Shown: piece after piece, positions 9,440 to 17,741 of the stretch
Position numbering within the stretch: the first letter of the stretch is position 1
Layout of the letters: every line of letters starts with the position of its first letter
NCBI GenBank assembly: GCA_949291125.1
Contig: CASEUJ010000012.1
Span: forward strand, 1 to 36,048
Length of the DNA: 36,048 bases
Reading direction: 5' to 3'
Origin: an uncultured Ruminococcus sp.
GTDB taxonomy: Bacteria; Bacillota; Clostridia; Oscillospirales; Ruminococcaceae
Translations under genes and position numbers: made by a program
Notes under the pieces: model-generated
The model's database searches: none
Told to the model about the DNA's origin: nothing
What the model saw: only the letters and a program-made list of their open reading frames with translations

Positions 9440-9455
9440 TGTCTGTTAACCGACA
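9440..9455. promoter_or_regulatory. Palindromic operator, probable TetR-family binding site
   Basis: TGTCTGTTAACCGACA is a 16-bp palindrome with one mismatched pair (TGTC-N-GTTAAC-N-GACA). Size and symmetry suit a TetR-family dimer. It sits between the glgB promoter and the start of the TetR-family gene, so autoregulation is the simplest reading; control of glgB is possible. No experimental support. Confidence 0.6.
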
Positions 9456-9497
9456 AAAATTTGAAATCTGTTGAATGGAAAGGGCGGCTTTTGGAAG

Positions 9498-10031
9498 ATG
9501 GAAAATAAGCAGGACAGGCGCGTGCGGCGTACAATCCGGGCGCTGCATGCTGCAATTGTGGCACTGATGCAGATAAAGCCGATTGAACGGATTACAGTTC
9601 AGGAATTGTGTGATACAGCCGATGTGAATCGCTCTACATTTTATACGCATTATCAGAATATCTATGATCTGTTTGAAGATGTGGAGCATCAGACTTATCA
9701 GACCATTGAGACGTTGTTCCAAGGCCCGGATGCGCCCGAAATGCATATGTATCGGTTTTTGTGTGATATCCAGAAAAACCGGGCGCTGTTTCTGGTCTTG
9801 CTCCAGCGAGATGGACTGTCCCATTTTTCGGTGATGCTGCACACCTACTATGGTGATAAGTGGATGCCGCAGCATATGCGCTGTACAAAGACACAGCAGA
9901 TTTATCTGTACGAATTTATCTTCACTGGTATGCTGGGCGTGGTGCAGAAATGGGTACGAAGCGGTTGCGAAGAAGACCCACATGAAATCTCACACCTGAT
10001 CTGGGAGACCTTTCTGCATATTGTAGAATGA
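9498..10031 (+). CDS. TetR/AcrR-family transcriptional regulator
   Basis: 177 aa. The N-terminal helix-turn-helix region (about 8-55) is clear: RVRRTIRALHAAIVALM, then ITVQELCDTADVNRSTFYTHYQNIYDLFEDV, the classic TetR recognition helix with FYTHY. The remainder is an all-alpha ligand and dimer domain resembling the C-terminal part of the DhaS-like subgroup. Start ATG 9498 gives the normal family N-terminus; the RBS is weak (AAGGGCGG about 10 nt upstream), and TTG 9471 is an alternative start. The usual partner, an efflux or catabolic gene, is absent nearby. The effector is unknown. Confidence 0.88.
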   Translation: MENKQDRRVRRTIRALHAAIVALMQIKPIERITVQELCDTADVNRSTFYTHYQNIYDLFEDVEHQTYQTIETLFQGPDAPEMHMYRFLCDIQKNRALFLVLLQRDGLSHFSVMLHTYYGDKWMPQHMRCTKTQQIYLYEFIFTGMLGVVQKWVRSGCEEDPHEISHLIWETFLHIVE

Positions 10032-10113
10032 AGAATGCCGTGCAGGTTGCGCGGTAATGGCGTATGAATGTGGCAGATATTTTTTGAAAAACAGAAAAAA
10101 TTTGAAAAACCCA

Positions 10114-10142
10114 TTGCATTTTACAAGAAAATGCGGTATAAT
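10114..10142 (+). promoter_or_regulatory. Promoter of the aldolase gene
   Basis: -35 TTGCAT (10114-10119), 17-nt spacer, consensus -10 TATAAT (10137-10142). It is followed by a leader of about 68 nt ending in AGGAGG. Confidence 0.8.
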
Positions 10143-10215
10143 AAGACTACAGACAGTTTGTCCGGCATCAAGAGGCGGACTGTACGTAAGTAATTATCTT
10201 AGGAGGCTTTTATTT

Positions 10216-11079
10216 ATGTTAGTATCGGCAAAGGATATGATGCAGGCTGCAATGAAGGGCAAGTATGCAGTCGGTCAGTTTAACATCAATAATCTCGAAT
10301 GGACAAAGGCAATCCTGAATACTGCGCAGAAGCTGAAATCTCCGGTCATTCTCGGTGTTTCTGGCGGTGCTGGTAAGTACATGACCGGCTTTAAGGTTGT
10401 TGCAGATATGGTAAAGGCAATGGATGAATCTCTCGGCATCACAGTTCCGGTTGCGATTCACCTCGACCACGGTACCTATGATCAGTGCTATGATTGCATT
10501 AAGGCTGGCTTTACTTCTATTATGTTCGATGGCTCTCACTTCCCGATTGAAGAAAATCTGGCAAAGACGACTGAGCTGGTTGCTGTAGCACATAAGCTGG
10601 GTCTGTCTATCGAGGCAGAAGTCGGCGCAATCGGCGGCGAAGAAGATGGCGTCATCGGCAAGGGCGAATGTGCAGATCCGCAGGAGTGCAAGACCATCGC
10701 AGATCTTGGCGTAGATATTCTGGCTGCTGGTATCGGCAACATCCACGGCGTATATCCGGACAACTGGGAAGGTCTGAGCTTTGAGACACTCGAGGCTGTC
10801 AAGGAAGCTGTCGGCGATATGCCGCTTGTACTCCACGGCGGTACTGGCATTCCGGACGACCAGATCACAAAGGCAATTTCGCTGGGCGTTGCAAAGATCA
10901 ATGTCAACACCGAGTGTCAGCTGGTATTTGCAGAGGCAACCAGAAAGTATATTGAAGAGGGCAAGGATAAGGTTGGTAAGGGCTTTGACCCGAGAAAGCT
11001 GCTCCTGCCGGGCTATGAAGCAATCATGGCAAAGGTAGAGGAGAAGATGAACCTGTTCGGCTCTGTCGGCAAGGCATAA
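10216..11079 (+). CDS. fba: Class II fructose-1,6-bisphosphate aldolase
   Basis: 287 aa. Zinc-dependent glycolytic and gluconeogenic aldolase joining or splitting DHAP and glyceraldehyde 3-phosphate. Visible: N-terminal FNINNLEW, catalytic Asp and zinc His in HLDHG, the SIMFDGSH segment, EAEVGAIGGEEDGV, zinc His in GNIHGVYP, zinc His plus phosphate loop in LHGGTGIPD, and KINVNTECQ for DHAP phosphate. The length fits the short class IIA/B FbaA type (about 285-290). ATG 10216 follows AGGAGG at 10201-10206; upstream in-frame sequence is the promoter and leader. It is a single-gene unit with a strong promoter and terminator. Confidence 0.96.
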   Translation: MLVSAKDMMQAAMKGKYAVGQFNINNLEWTKAILNTAQKLKSPVILGVSGGAGKYMTGFKVVADMVKAMDESLGITVPVAIHLDHGTYDQCYDCIKAGFTSIMFDGSHFPIEENLAKTTELVAVAHKLGLSIEAEVGAIGGEEDGVIGKGECADPQECKTIADLGVDILAAGIGNIHGVYPDNWEGLSFETLEAVKEAVGDMPLVLHGGTGIPDDQITKAISLGVAKINVNTECQLVFAEATRKYIEEGKDKVGKGFDPRKLLLPGYEAIMAKVEEKMNLFGSVGKA

Positions 11080-11111
11080 GGCGATATCTCTTTGATATAG
11101 CAATAGATTGG

Positions 11112-11150
11112 AAAAACCGGTTTGTATGAAGTTATACAGATCGGTTTTTT
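11112..11150 (+). terminator. Intrinsic terminator of the aldolase gene
   Basis: Stem AAAAACCG/CGGTTTTT (11112-11119 with 11142-11149) with an inner TGTAT/ATACA pairing, and a T6 run at the end of the right arm. Confidence 0.85.
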
Positions 11151-11221
11151 ATATGGGCGGAGAGAATTTACGACACTGGTAAATTTTTTCGAAAAAAAAC
11201 GTACTTTTTTTGTGGAACCCC

Positions 11222-11250
11222 TTGATTTTTTTTTCACATGGTGTTATAAT
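11222..11250 (+). promoter_or_regulatory. Main promoter of the rimP-nusA-infB operon
   Basis: -35 TTGATT (11222-11227), 17-nt spacer, consensus -10 TATAAT (11245-11250). Predicted start near 11257, about 10 nt before the leader hairpin. Confidence 0.75.
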
Positions 11251-11266
11251 AAGTGTGATCATGCAG

Positions 11267-11298
11267 CGAAAGACCGGAATCCCACCGGTCTTTCGTTT
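11267..11298 (+). terminator. Leader hairpin of the rimP-nusA operon, candidate attenuator
   Basis: Perfect 11-bp stem CGAAAGACCGG/CCGGTCTTTCG (11267-11277 with 11285-11295) with a 7-nt loop, followed by TTT. It resembles a weak intrinsic terminator at the very start of the transcript. NusA is known to influence pausing and termination, so feedback through this hairpin is possible but is inference. A second small hairpin, CGGGG/TCCCG, lies at 11336-11351 in the same leader. Confidence 0.5.
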
Positions 11299-11394
11299 AT
11301 GTAAGAGCCTGTTGCGTCGGAAAAATGTGCAGAAACGGGGATCGAATCCCGCCGCCGGCGATACAATATGGCTTTGGAAAAAGGAGCGAATGCG

Positions 11395-11874
11395 ATGAAA
11401 ATGAAGAAATTCAGCCGCACAGAACAGGAGGTCTATGCGATCGTTGCGCCGATTGCCGACGAGCTTGGCTTTACCATCTGGGATGTCAGCTTTGAAAAAG
11501 AGGGCGCATATTGGTATCTGCGTGTTTTTGCGGATCGTCCAGATGGGATGACGATCGAGGATTGTGAGATGCTCACGCGTCCCGTGAATGCGGCAATTGA
11601 TGCTGCCGACCCGATCACACAGGCATATGTCTTAGAAGTCGGTTCTGCCGGACTGGAACGTGAGCTGAATCAGCCGGAACACTTTGCACAATCAGTCGGC
11701 ATGATGGTGCGCGCCCGTGCGATCCGTCCGATCGATGGCGCGCGCGAATGGATCGGCACGCTTACGGCATTTGATGAAACACAGGTGACGCTTGACACAG
11801 AAGACGGCGACAATGTGACACTTCCGCTCGAAGGGTTGTCCTATGTAAAGCGCCACGTTGAAGTAGAATTTTAA
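11395..11874 (+). CDS. rimP: Ribosome maturation factor RimP
   Basis: 159 aa. RimP helps assemble the 30S subunit. N-terminal alpha/beta domain with VYAIVAPIADELGFTIWDVSFEKEG and WYLRVFADRPDGMTIEDCEMLTRPVNAAID, then VLEVGSAGLEREL, the family's best-conserved stretch (usually EVSSPGLxRPL), and a C-terminal SH3-like domain ending LEGLSYVKRHVEVEF. ATG 11395 has AAGGAG 8 nt upstream; ATG 11368 is in frame but lacks an RBS. First gene of the operon, 19 nt before nusA, the usual order in bacteria. Confidence 0.94.
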   Translation: MKMKKFSRTEQEVYAIVAPIADELGFTIWDVSFEKEGAYWYLRVFADRPDGMTIEDCEMLTRPVNAAIDAADPITQAYVLEVGSAGLERELNQPEHFAQSVGMMVRARAIRPIDGAREWIGTLTAFDETQVTLDTEDGDNVTLPLEGLSYVKRHVEVEF

Positions 11875-11893
11875 CAACCGGAGGTTTGAGAAG

Positions 11894-13072
11894 ATGGACA
11901 ACACGTTTTTTGAAGCGCTTTCCACGCTCGGCAGTGAAGCAGATGTGGATACTGCGCTGTTGGTGGAAAAAGTAAAATCGGCAATGCTCAAGGCGGCAAA
12001 GAAGGCATATCCGCATAGTGAGGAGAACATCCGTGTGGAGATTGATCCGGATAAACAGATCTTTGAAATGTATCTCAAACAGACAATTGTGGATGATGAG
12101 CCAATCGATGAAAACGAGATCAACATCAAAGATGCACTTCTGATTGACCCGGATGCCGTCGTGGGCGGGACGGTGGATAAGCGACTGGATATCAATAAGT
12201 TCGGCCGTGCGGCAGCACAGTCGGCGAAACAGTCGATCAAGGGCGACCTGCGCGACATCAACCGCGAACGTATTCTCAATGAGTTTGAACATCTCGAAAA
12301 TGACTGCATCACCTGTCAGGTGACGCAGGTCGAGCCGGGTGGAACTGTGACAATGCTCTATCATAAGACGGAACTCTATCTGTTCCGCAGCGAACAGATT
12401 CCCGGTGAAACATTGGAAGAGGGTCAGATGGTCAAGGTGTATATCACGACCATTGCCAATAAACAGAAAAAGCCGATCATCAAAATTTCGCGTGTCCGCA
12501 AGGAACTGGTCAAGCGCCTACTTGAGATCGAGATTCCGGAAATTTATGACGGCACCGTGGAGATCAAGGCAATCTCCCGTGAAGCAGGATCACGCACAAA
12601 GGTTGCAGTATGGTCGAAGGATCCGAATGTCGACGCCGTCGGCGCCTGCATCGGCCCGAAGCGCAGCCGTATTTCTGCTATTGTTGCAGAACTTAGCGGC
12701 GAAAAGATTGATATCATCCCCTATAGCGAAAAGCCGGAAGAGTTTATCGCACACGCTCTTGCACCGGCAACTGTGCTTGGCGTGAAGATCCTGAGCGAGG
12801 AGGAGCGTACCTGTACAATCACGGTACCAAATAATCAGCTTTCCCTCGCGATCGGCAACCGTGGTCAGAATGCTAAGCTTGCGGCAAAGCTCACTGGTTA
12901 TAAGATTGACATCAAGCCAGAGTTTGAGATGCAGCATCCAGAGTGGAAAAACGCAAAGCCGGAAACAGTGAATCAGCCGAAAGAACCAATATCGACGCAG
13001 GAAGATGCACCAGCATCGCCGGAATTGACGACGACAACGGAAGAAACAAAGGAGCAGGACAGTGAAGAGTAA
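11894..13072 (+). CDS. nusA: Transcription termination/antitermination factor NusA
   Basis: 392 aa. It binds RNA polymerase and nascent RNA, modulating pausing, termination and antitermination. Order: N-terminal RNAP-binding domain (about 1-130, LVEKVKSAMLKAAKKAYPHSEENIRVEIDP), S1 domain (about 135-200), KH1 (DAVGACIGPKRSRISAIVAELSGEKIDIIPY) and KH2 (LAIGNRGQNAKLAAKLTGYKIDIK). The last 40 residues are an acidic Thr/Glu/Pro-rich tail, and the C-terminal acidic repeats of proteobacterial NusA are absent, as in other Firmicutes. The 3' end overlaps the next gene by 11 nt. Confidence 0.96.
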   Translation: MDNTFFEALSTLGSEADVDTALLVEKVKSAMLKAAKKAYPHSEENIRVEIDPDKQIFEMYLKQTIVDDEPIDENEINIKDALLIDPDAVVGGTVDKRLDINKFGRAAAQSAKQSIKGDLRDINRERILNEFEHLENDCITCQVTQVEPGGTVTMLYHKTELYLFRSEQIPGETLEEGQMVKVYITTIANKQKKPIIKISRVRKELVKRLLEIEIPEIYDGTVEIKAISREAGSRTKVAVWSKDPNVDAVGACIGPKRSRISAIVAELSGEKIDIIPYSEKPEEFIAHALAPATVLGVKILSEEERTCTITVPNNQLSLAIGNRGQNAKLAAKLTGYKIDIKPEFEMQHPEWKNAKPETVNQPKEPISTQEDAPASPELTTTTEETKEQDSEE

Positions 13073-13355
13073 AAAAGTACCTATGCGGCTCTGTATCGGA
13101 TGCGGTGAGATGAAGCCGAAAAAAGATCTGATTCGGGTTCTGAAGGATGCACAGGGCAAGATCTTTTTAGACTTTACCGGCAAGAAAGCTGGACGCGGTG
13201 CATATCTATGCAAGAATACAGACTGTTTTGCCATTGCCAAAAAAGGACACCGAATCGAGCGTTCATTTGGATGCCGCGTTTCGGAATCGATCTATGAGGA
13301 GATGGAACATGCGCTCCAAACAGAACTTGCAGGGTCTTCTGACCATTTGTCGTAA
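13062..13355 (+). CDS. ylxR: YlxR-family RNA-binding protein (RNase P modulator RnpM)
   Basis: 97 aa with the DUF448 signature: MRLCIGCGEMKPKKDLIRV, then GKKAGRGAYLC near 44-54. In Bacillus subtilis the homologue binds RNase P RNA and modulates the enzyme. The start is a GTG at 13062, set by AAAGGAG 7 nt upstream inside the nusA tail; no ATG gives a full-length domain. It overlaps nusA by 11 nt and ylxQ by 47 nt, suggesting translational coupling. Confidence 0.92.
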   Translation: MKSKKVPMRLCIGCGEMKPKKDLIRVLKDAQGKIFLDFTGKKAGRGAYLCKNTDCFAIAKKGHRIERSFGCRVSESIYEEMEHALQTELAGSSDHLS

Positions 13356-13656
13356 AGCTGGAAAGCTTGCGATGGGATTAGAGCCGGCCAAAAGTGCTAT
13401 CGAGGGTGGCAGAGCATCGGGACTGATCGTCTGTACAGATGCATCGCCGCGTTCCAAAAAAGAGGCGGCTTATTTCGCCGCACATGCCGGAATCGGTTGT
13501 ACCGAAGTACCGTTTACCAAGCTCGAAATGGGACAGTATATCGGCAGAGCCGCGGGAGTGCTTGCTGTTTGTGATGATGGCTTTTTTCGGCGGATCGAAA
13601 CGCTTGTTAAAACATCGGAAGAAACGGCACACAAATTAATTTCAGATCAGCGCTGA
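13309..13656 (+). CDS. ylxQ: YlxQ, L7Ae/L30e/S12e-family RNA-binding protein
   Basis: 115 aa. Features of the L7Ae family: LQGLLTICRKAGKLAMGLEPAKSAIEGGRASGLIVCTDASPRSKKE, then the hydrophobic GVLAVCDDGFF segment. Such proteins bind kink-turn RNA; the role of YlxQ in ribosome or RNA metabolism is not settled. ATG 13309 is preferred because the domain begins immediately after it and GAGGAG lies upstream; it lies inside the end of ylxR. The stop codon forms the loop of a perfect CAGCGC/GCGCTG hairpin. Confidence 0.9.
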   Translation: MRSKQNLQGLLTICRKAGKLAMGLEPAKSAIEGGRASGLIVCTDASPRSKKEAAYFAAHAGIGCTEVPFTKLEMGQYIGRAAGVLAVCDDGFFRRIETLVKTSEETAHKLISDQR

Positions 13657-13729
13657 GCGCTGCGGGAATAGATCGCATGTATCTGGTGGTCAGATGCATG
13701 GATTGCCAGATGACGAAAGAAAACTTTCG
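13648..13729 (+). promoter_or_regulatory. Structured ylxQ-infB intergenic region (three hairpins)
   Basis: Three consecutive stem-loops: CAGCGC-TGA-GCGCTG (13648-13662) with the ylxQ stop codon in its loop; CATGTATCTG/CAGATGCATG with one G-U pair (about 13677-13700); and CGAAAG-AAAA-CTTTCG (13714-13729). None has a U-tract. The spacer of 137 nt is much longer than others in this operon, so a leader, processing site or mRNA stability element for infB is plausible. Confidence 0.4.
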
Positions 13730-13793
13730 CCGTGTACACACAGAAGGCTTTGAAACAAAAAGCCAGAAGCCATAGTAAGGAGGACTTTCGCCT

Positions 13794-16310
13794 ATGACGA
13801 AGAAATTAAAGCTGAGTGATGTTGCAAAGGATCTGCACATCCCCACACAAGAATTGATCGCGTTTTATGAAAAACAGGACGCAAACGGCGTGAAGAAAAA
13901 GGGCGTCACGGGTCTGACTACCGAAGAGATCAACCTTGCGCTGGAGTATTATTCGCAAAAGTCGCAGGTGGAAAATTTCGACGCATATTTTGCAACCAAG
14001 GATCAGCCGCGTTCGGAGAAAAAACAGCCTGCGAAAAAAAGTGCACAGAATGCGTCGGAGAAAAAACGCGGAAATAACAAGCAGAAACCGGAGAAAAAGC
14101 CGGCGGAGCAAAAGCCGCGCCCGGAAAAGAAACAGTCGGCGAAAAAGGCAGAGCCTGTTGACGCAAAGCCGGAGCCCGCAAAGCAGGAACCGGCAAAGCG
14201 CCCGCAGCAGCCACAGAAAAAATCAGAACAGCCGCGCAAAACACGTCCGCAGAAACAAGCGGCAAAAAAGCAGGAACACGGAGAACGGCTTCATGTGGAA
14301 GTCGAAATGGCATCGGCTGGAAGCATAGTGACGGAAAAGCGCCGCACGGTTGACACCAGAGGTTCCTATGTCGATCTGGATAAGTATAACCAGCGCTATG
14401 AACAGATCGCGCCGGCAGGAAAGTACAGTAAGGACAATTATTCTACCAAGAAACAGAAGATCAACCAGAAGTCCGCACAGCGCAGTAAGCAGAAATATTC
14501 CAATAAGCGCGAAACTGAACAGGATAAACTGCGCCGGTTGGAACTCGAGCGTGCCAGAAAACAGCAGCTCCGCGTACGCATTCCGGACAGCATTACTGTT
14601 GGTGAACTCGCAACACGTCTGAAGGTGACGGCGACCGAAGTTATCAAAAAGCTGATGATGCTGGGCGTGATGGCGACGATTAATGAAGAAATCGATTTCG
14701 ATACCGCCTCTCTGGTGGCAGAAGAATTAGGTGCAAAGGTCGAACACGAAGTGATCGTAACGATTGAAGAGCGTCTGATTGAAGAAGACGACGGCGCCGA
14801 AGATACTGTAGAGCGCTGCCCGGTTGTTGTGGTTATGGGTCACGTTGACCATGGTAAGACCTCAATCCTTGACCGAATTCGCAATGCCCACGTCACTGAA
14901 GTTGAAGCCGGAGGTATCACTCAACACATCGGTGCATACCAGGTACAGTATGACGGTAAGGACATTACTTTCCTTGATACTCCGGGGCATGAGGCATTTA
15001 CAGCGATGCGTGCGCGCGGTGCGAATATTACAGATATTGCTATCCTAGTGGTTGCGGCGGATGATGGTATCATGCCACAGACGGTAGAATCGATCAATCA
15101 TGCCAAGGCGGCCGGCGTATCTGTGATTGTTGCGATCAATAAGATGGATAAGGAAGGCGCAAACCCGGATCGTGTCAAGGAAGAACTCACCAAGTATGGC
15201 ATGGTCTGCGAAGAATGGGGCGGTGATGTCATTTGTGTTCCGGTTTCGGCAAAGACCGGTGAGGGGATCGATGAGCTGTTGGAAAATATACTGCTTGTCG
15301 CAGAGACCAGCGAACTCAAGGCAAATCCGGATCGTCGCGCCAAGGGTACAGTTGTGGAGGCACGTCTCGATAAGGGTCGTGGTCCGATTGCAACATTGCT
15401 GGTACAGAATGGTACGCTTCATACCGGGGATGTGATCATTGCCGGCACGGCTGTGGGACGCGTGCGCGTGATGACCAATGACAAGGGACAGCCGGTCAAG
15501 ACGGCAGGACCTTCTGTGCCGGTTGAGATCACCGGTCTGGCAGAAGTGCCAGAGGCAGGCGATGTATTCAATGCTGTAGAAGACGAGCGTCTGGCAAGAG
15601 AACTTGTGGAACAGCGTAAGCACGAGGCAAAACAGGCGAAGTTTAACGCATACCAGAAGGTGACGCTCGATAACCTCTTCAGCCAGATCGAACAGGGCGA
15701 GATGAAGGAACTGTCGCTGATCGTCAAGGCAGACGTACAGGGTTCTGTTGAGGCCGTAACTCAGTCGCTCGAAAAGCTCTCGAACAACGAGGTTCGTGTC
15801 CGCGTGATCCACGGAGGCGTCGGTGGCATCAAGGAGAGCGACGTCATGTTGGCAAGCGCATCCAATGCAATCATCATCGGCTTTAATGTGCGTCCGGATC
15901 AGACAGCAGAAGAGATTGCAGCCCGGGATAAGGTTGAAATGCGCACGTATCGTGTTATTTATGATGCGATTGAAGAGATCGAAACGGCGATGAAGGGCAT
16001 GCTGGCGCCGAAGTACCGTGAGGTTGTCATGGGGCGTGTCGAAGTACGTCAGGTCTACAAGATTTCCAACGTGGGTGCAGTTGCCGGCGCCTATGTCTTA
16101 AACGGCAAAGTGACAAGACAGTGCGAGATTCGCGTGGTACGCGATGGCATTGTCATTGCTGAGGATAAAATGTCGAGCCTGAAACGCTATAAGGACGATG
16201 TCAAGGAAGTCAGCGAGGGCTATGAATGCGGTATCACACTCGAGAAGTTCCGTGACTTTAAGGAAGGGGACATCTTTGAAGCATTCATTATGGAAGAGTA
16301 TCGGGATTAA
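13794..16310 (+). CDS. infB: Translation initiation factor IF-2
   Basis: 838 aa. GTPase that brings fMet-tRNA to the 30S subunit. N-terminal IF2_N module (1-50, [17 protein letters not shown]), a long Lys/Pro/Gln/Ala-rich low-complexity linker (about 65-165), a second IF2_N module ([30 protein letters not shown]), then the GTPase: G1 GHVDHGKTS (about 348), switch [14 protein letters not shown] and SAKTGEG. Domains II, III ([12 protein letters not shown]) and IV ([20 protein letters not shown]) follow. ATG 13794 lies after AAGGAGG. The linker is extremely A-rich. Confidence 0.97.
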   Translation: MTKKLKLSDVAKDLHIPTQELIAFYEKQDANGVKKKGVTGLTTEEINLALEYYSQKSQVENFDAYFATKDQPRSEKKQPAKKSAQNASEKKRGNNKQKPEKKPAEQKPRPEKKQSAKKAEPVDAKPEPAKQEPAKRPQQPQKKSEQPRKTRPQKQAAKKQEHGERLHVEVEMASAGSIVTEKRRTVDTRGSYVDLDKYNQRYEQIAPAGKYSKDNYSTKKQKINQKSAQRSKQKYSNKRETEQDKLRRLELERARKQQLRVRIPDSITVGELATRLKVTATEVIKKLMMLGVMATINEEIDFDTASLVAEELGAKVEHEVIVTIEERLIEEDDGAEDTVERCPVVVVMGHVDHGKTSILDRIRNAHVTEVEAGGITQHIGAYQVQYDGKDITFLDTPGHEAFTAMRARGANITDIAILVVAADDGIMPQTVESINHAKAAGVSVIVAINKMDKEGANPDRVKEELTKYGMVCEEWGGDVICVPVSAKTGEGIDELLENILLVAETSELKANPDRRAKGTVVEARLDKGRGPIATLLVQNGTLHTGDVIIAGTAVGRVRVMTNDKGQPVKTAGPSVPVEITGLAEVPEAGDVFNAVEDERLARELVEQRKHEAKQAKFNAYQKVTLDNLFSQIEQGEMKELSLIVKADVQGSVEAVTQSLEKLSNNEVRVRVIHGGVGGIKESDVMLASASNAIIIGFNVRPDQTAEEIAARDKVEMRTYRVIYDAIEEIETAMKGMLAPKYREVVMGRVEVRQVYKISNVGAVAGAYVLNGKVTRQCEIRVVRDGIVIAEDKMSSLKRYKDDVKEVSEGYECGITLEKFRDFKEGDIFEAFIMEEYRD

Positions 16311-16336
16311 TTGGAATTATAGGGAGGATGGCACAA

Positions 16337-17305
16337 ATGAAAAAACGATTTACGGCATGCGCTCTTGCGTTGTCGTGCCTGATGGGCATGAGCGGGTGTG
16401 GCAGAGAGGAAGTGGAGAAGGGTTCCAGATCAAGAGGGGAAGGAGCATACGTCTATATCTGGAATGCAATGTTTTATCAGGATGAATTCTACGAGGATGT
16501 GGATGCATGCATAGAAAAGCAGCTGAATGAGCTTGATGTCGAGGAGGCTCCTTTTTATTGGAATTCTATTTATCTCCATGATGGGATATTTGTGAATTAT
16601 GAATGCAACATTATTGAAAATAAGAGATGCTTGACAGGTACGTATTCTTACGAAAAAGGTGGTCAGTTGCTTGTAAAATATGAAGAGTGGCGTGATACAA
16701 GTATTGCTGTTCGGGCAGATACAGATGAAGACGATTTATCTGGAAGAAGAGACTATGCAATATGGGAAATTTTAAATGAGTCAACGAATGAAGGGAATAT
16801 TTACTCACGAGAACCTGCAAATACATTAGCAGATGAAAACTATATTGTTCTCAATGGACTTTATAGATGCTCACGATTAGAAGATTTTAACAAGGGATGG
16901 TCGCCTAAAATGCTCGGGGTCAATACAGGTTCATATGGTCCAATATATCATAAAGGTAATTACCTGATTGCAGAGGAAGTGGGTTATACGCTGGATGTGA
17001 AAAAAGCAAAAGAGTCGTTTGTACTGGTATGCGACCGGACGCTATTCGATTTTGAGGGTTCCGAAACTTATACGTTTCAAGGCAACCATACATGGGTGAG
17101 CGATCGTCTTAGCGGAGAATGGACACTGATTGACGATCATTTGCTTGTTGTATTTCCGCCGGATGACAGTAGTTATACAGACGAGTCTGTTGCCCTGTTC
17201 TACCTGGATTTCAGTGAAGAAGAAGTCTATTTTCCCATGTATGTTAAATCCGATGCTGCAGTAGAGTCTGTACAGGCGCTGGAAGAAACCGATCCTTTCG
17301 CATAA
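16337..17305 (+). CDS. Unrecognised lipoprotein inserted in the infB-rbfA interval
   Basis: 322 aa. Basic N-terminus MKKR, hydrophobic run and MSGC give a lipoprotein signal with the lipidated Cys near residue 20, so it is probably anchored outside the membrane. ATG 16337 is favoured because GGGAGG sits 9 nt upstream; an ATG at 16328 is too close to that RBS. I do not recognise a family. The mature part is acidic and rich in Tyr and Asp; TFQGNHTWVSDRLSGEWTLIDDHLLVVFP near the C-terminus looks like a small beta-sheet repeat. Its DNA is noticeably more AT-rich than infB or rbfA, and infB and rbfA are normally neighbours, so it is probably a later insertion that did not break operon polarity. 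Confidence 0.8.
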   Translation: MKKRFTACALALSCLMGMSGCGREEVEKGSRSRGEGAYVYIWNAMFYQDEFYEDVDACIEKQLNELDVEEAPFYWNSIYLHDGIFVNYECNIIENKRCLTGTYSYEKGGQLLVKYEEWRDTSIAVRADTDEDDLSGRRDYAIWEILNESTNEGNIYSREPANTLADENYIVLNGLYRCSRLEDFNKGWSPKMLGVNTGSYGPIYHKGNYLIAEEVGYTLDVKKAKESFVLVCDRTLFDFEGSETYTFQGNHTWVSDRLSGEWTLIDDHLLVVFPPDDSSYTDESVALFYLDFSEEEVYFPMYVKSDAAVESVQALEETDPFA

Positions 17306-17351
17306 TGCGTTCACCCCGTAACCACCCAACGAAAGAAGGCGATTTATCAGC

Positions 17352-17738
17352 ATGGCAAATTTTAAGACAAACCGAACCGAAGAAGATATTCTCCGTGAAA
17401 TGACGGCGATCCTGCGGGAACTGAAAGATCCGCGGATTGACCCGATGCTGACGGTGGTGCGTGCGGAGCTCTCCCGGGATCTCTCGAATTGTAAGATCTA
17501 TGTTTCGAGTCTTTCCGGCAGAGATCGGGCAAAGGAGTCCTGCAAAGGACTCGACAGCGCATGTGGCTTTATCCGCCGCGAGCTGTTTCACCGCCTGAAA
17601 ATCCGCAAGTGCCCGGCGCTGCACTTTGTGGCGGACGACTCGATTGCACACAGCGCCGAAATCAACCGCAAGCTTCGGCAGATCCAGCCGGCAGTGCAAT
17701 TGCCGAATGAAACTGATCCGGACTCGAAGGAGGACTGA
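17352..17738 (+). CDS. rbfA: Ribosome-binding factor A
   Basis: 128 aa. A small KH-fold protein needed for late 16S rRNA maturation and cold adaptation. Family features: EEDILREMTAILRELKDPRIDPMLTVVRAELSRDLSNCKIYVSSL, then LDSACGFIRREL and LHFVADDSIAHSAEINRKL. The family normally reads KIYVS and FxxDxSxxHxxxI, as here. AAGAAGG about 13 nt upstream is a modest RBS. Its stop lies 3 nt before the nrnA start. Confidence 0.93.
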   Translation: MANFKTNRTEEDILREMTAILRELKDPRIDPMLTVVRAELSRDLSNCKIYVSSLSGRDRAKESCKGLDSACGFIRRELFHRLKIRKCPALHFVADDSIAHSAEINRKLRQIQPAVQLPNETDPDSKED

Positions 17739-17741
17739 CCT

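Noticed and set aside
11330-11360. T-arm-like GGGGATCGAATCCCG in the rimP leader, suggesting a tRNA as in the E. coli metY-rimP operon
   Set aside because: No acceptor, D-arm or anticodon arm can be drawn around it, and the loop is one base short of a normal T-loop.
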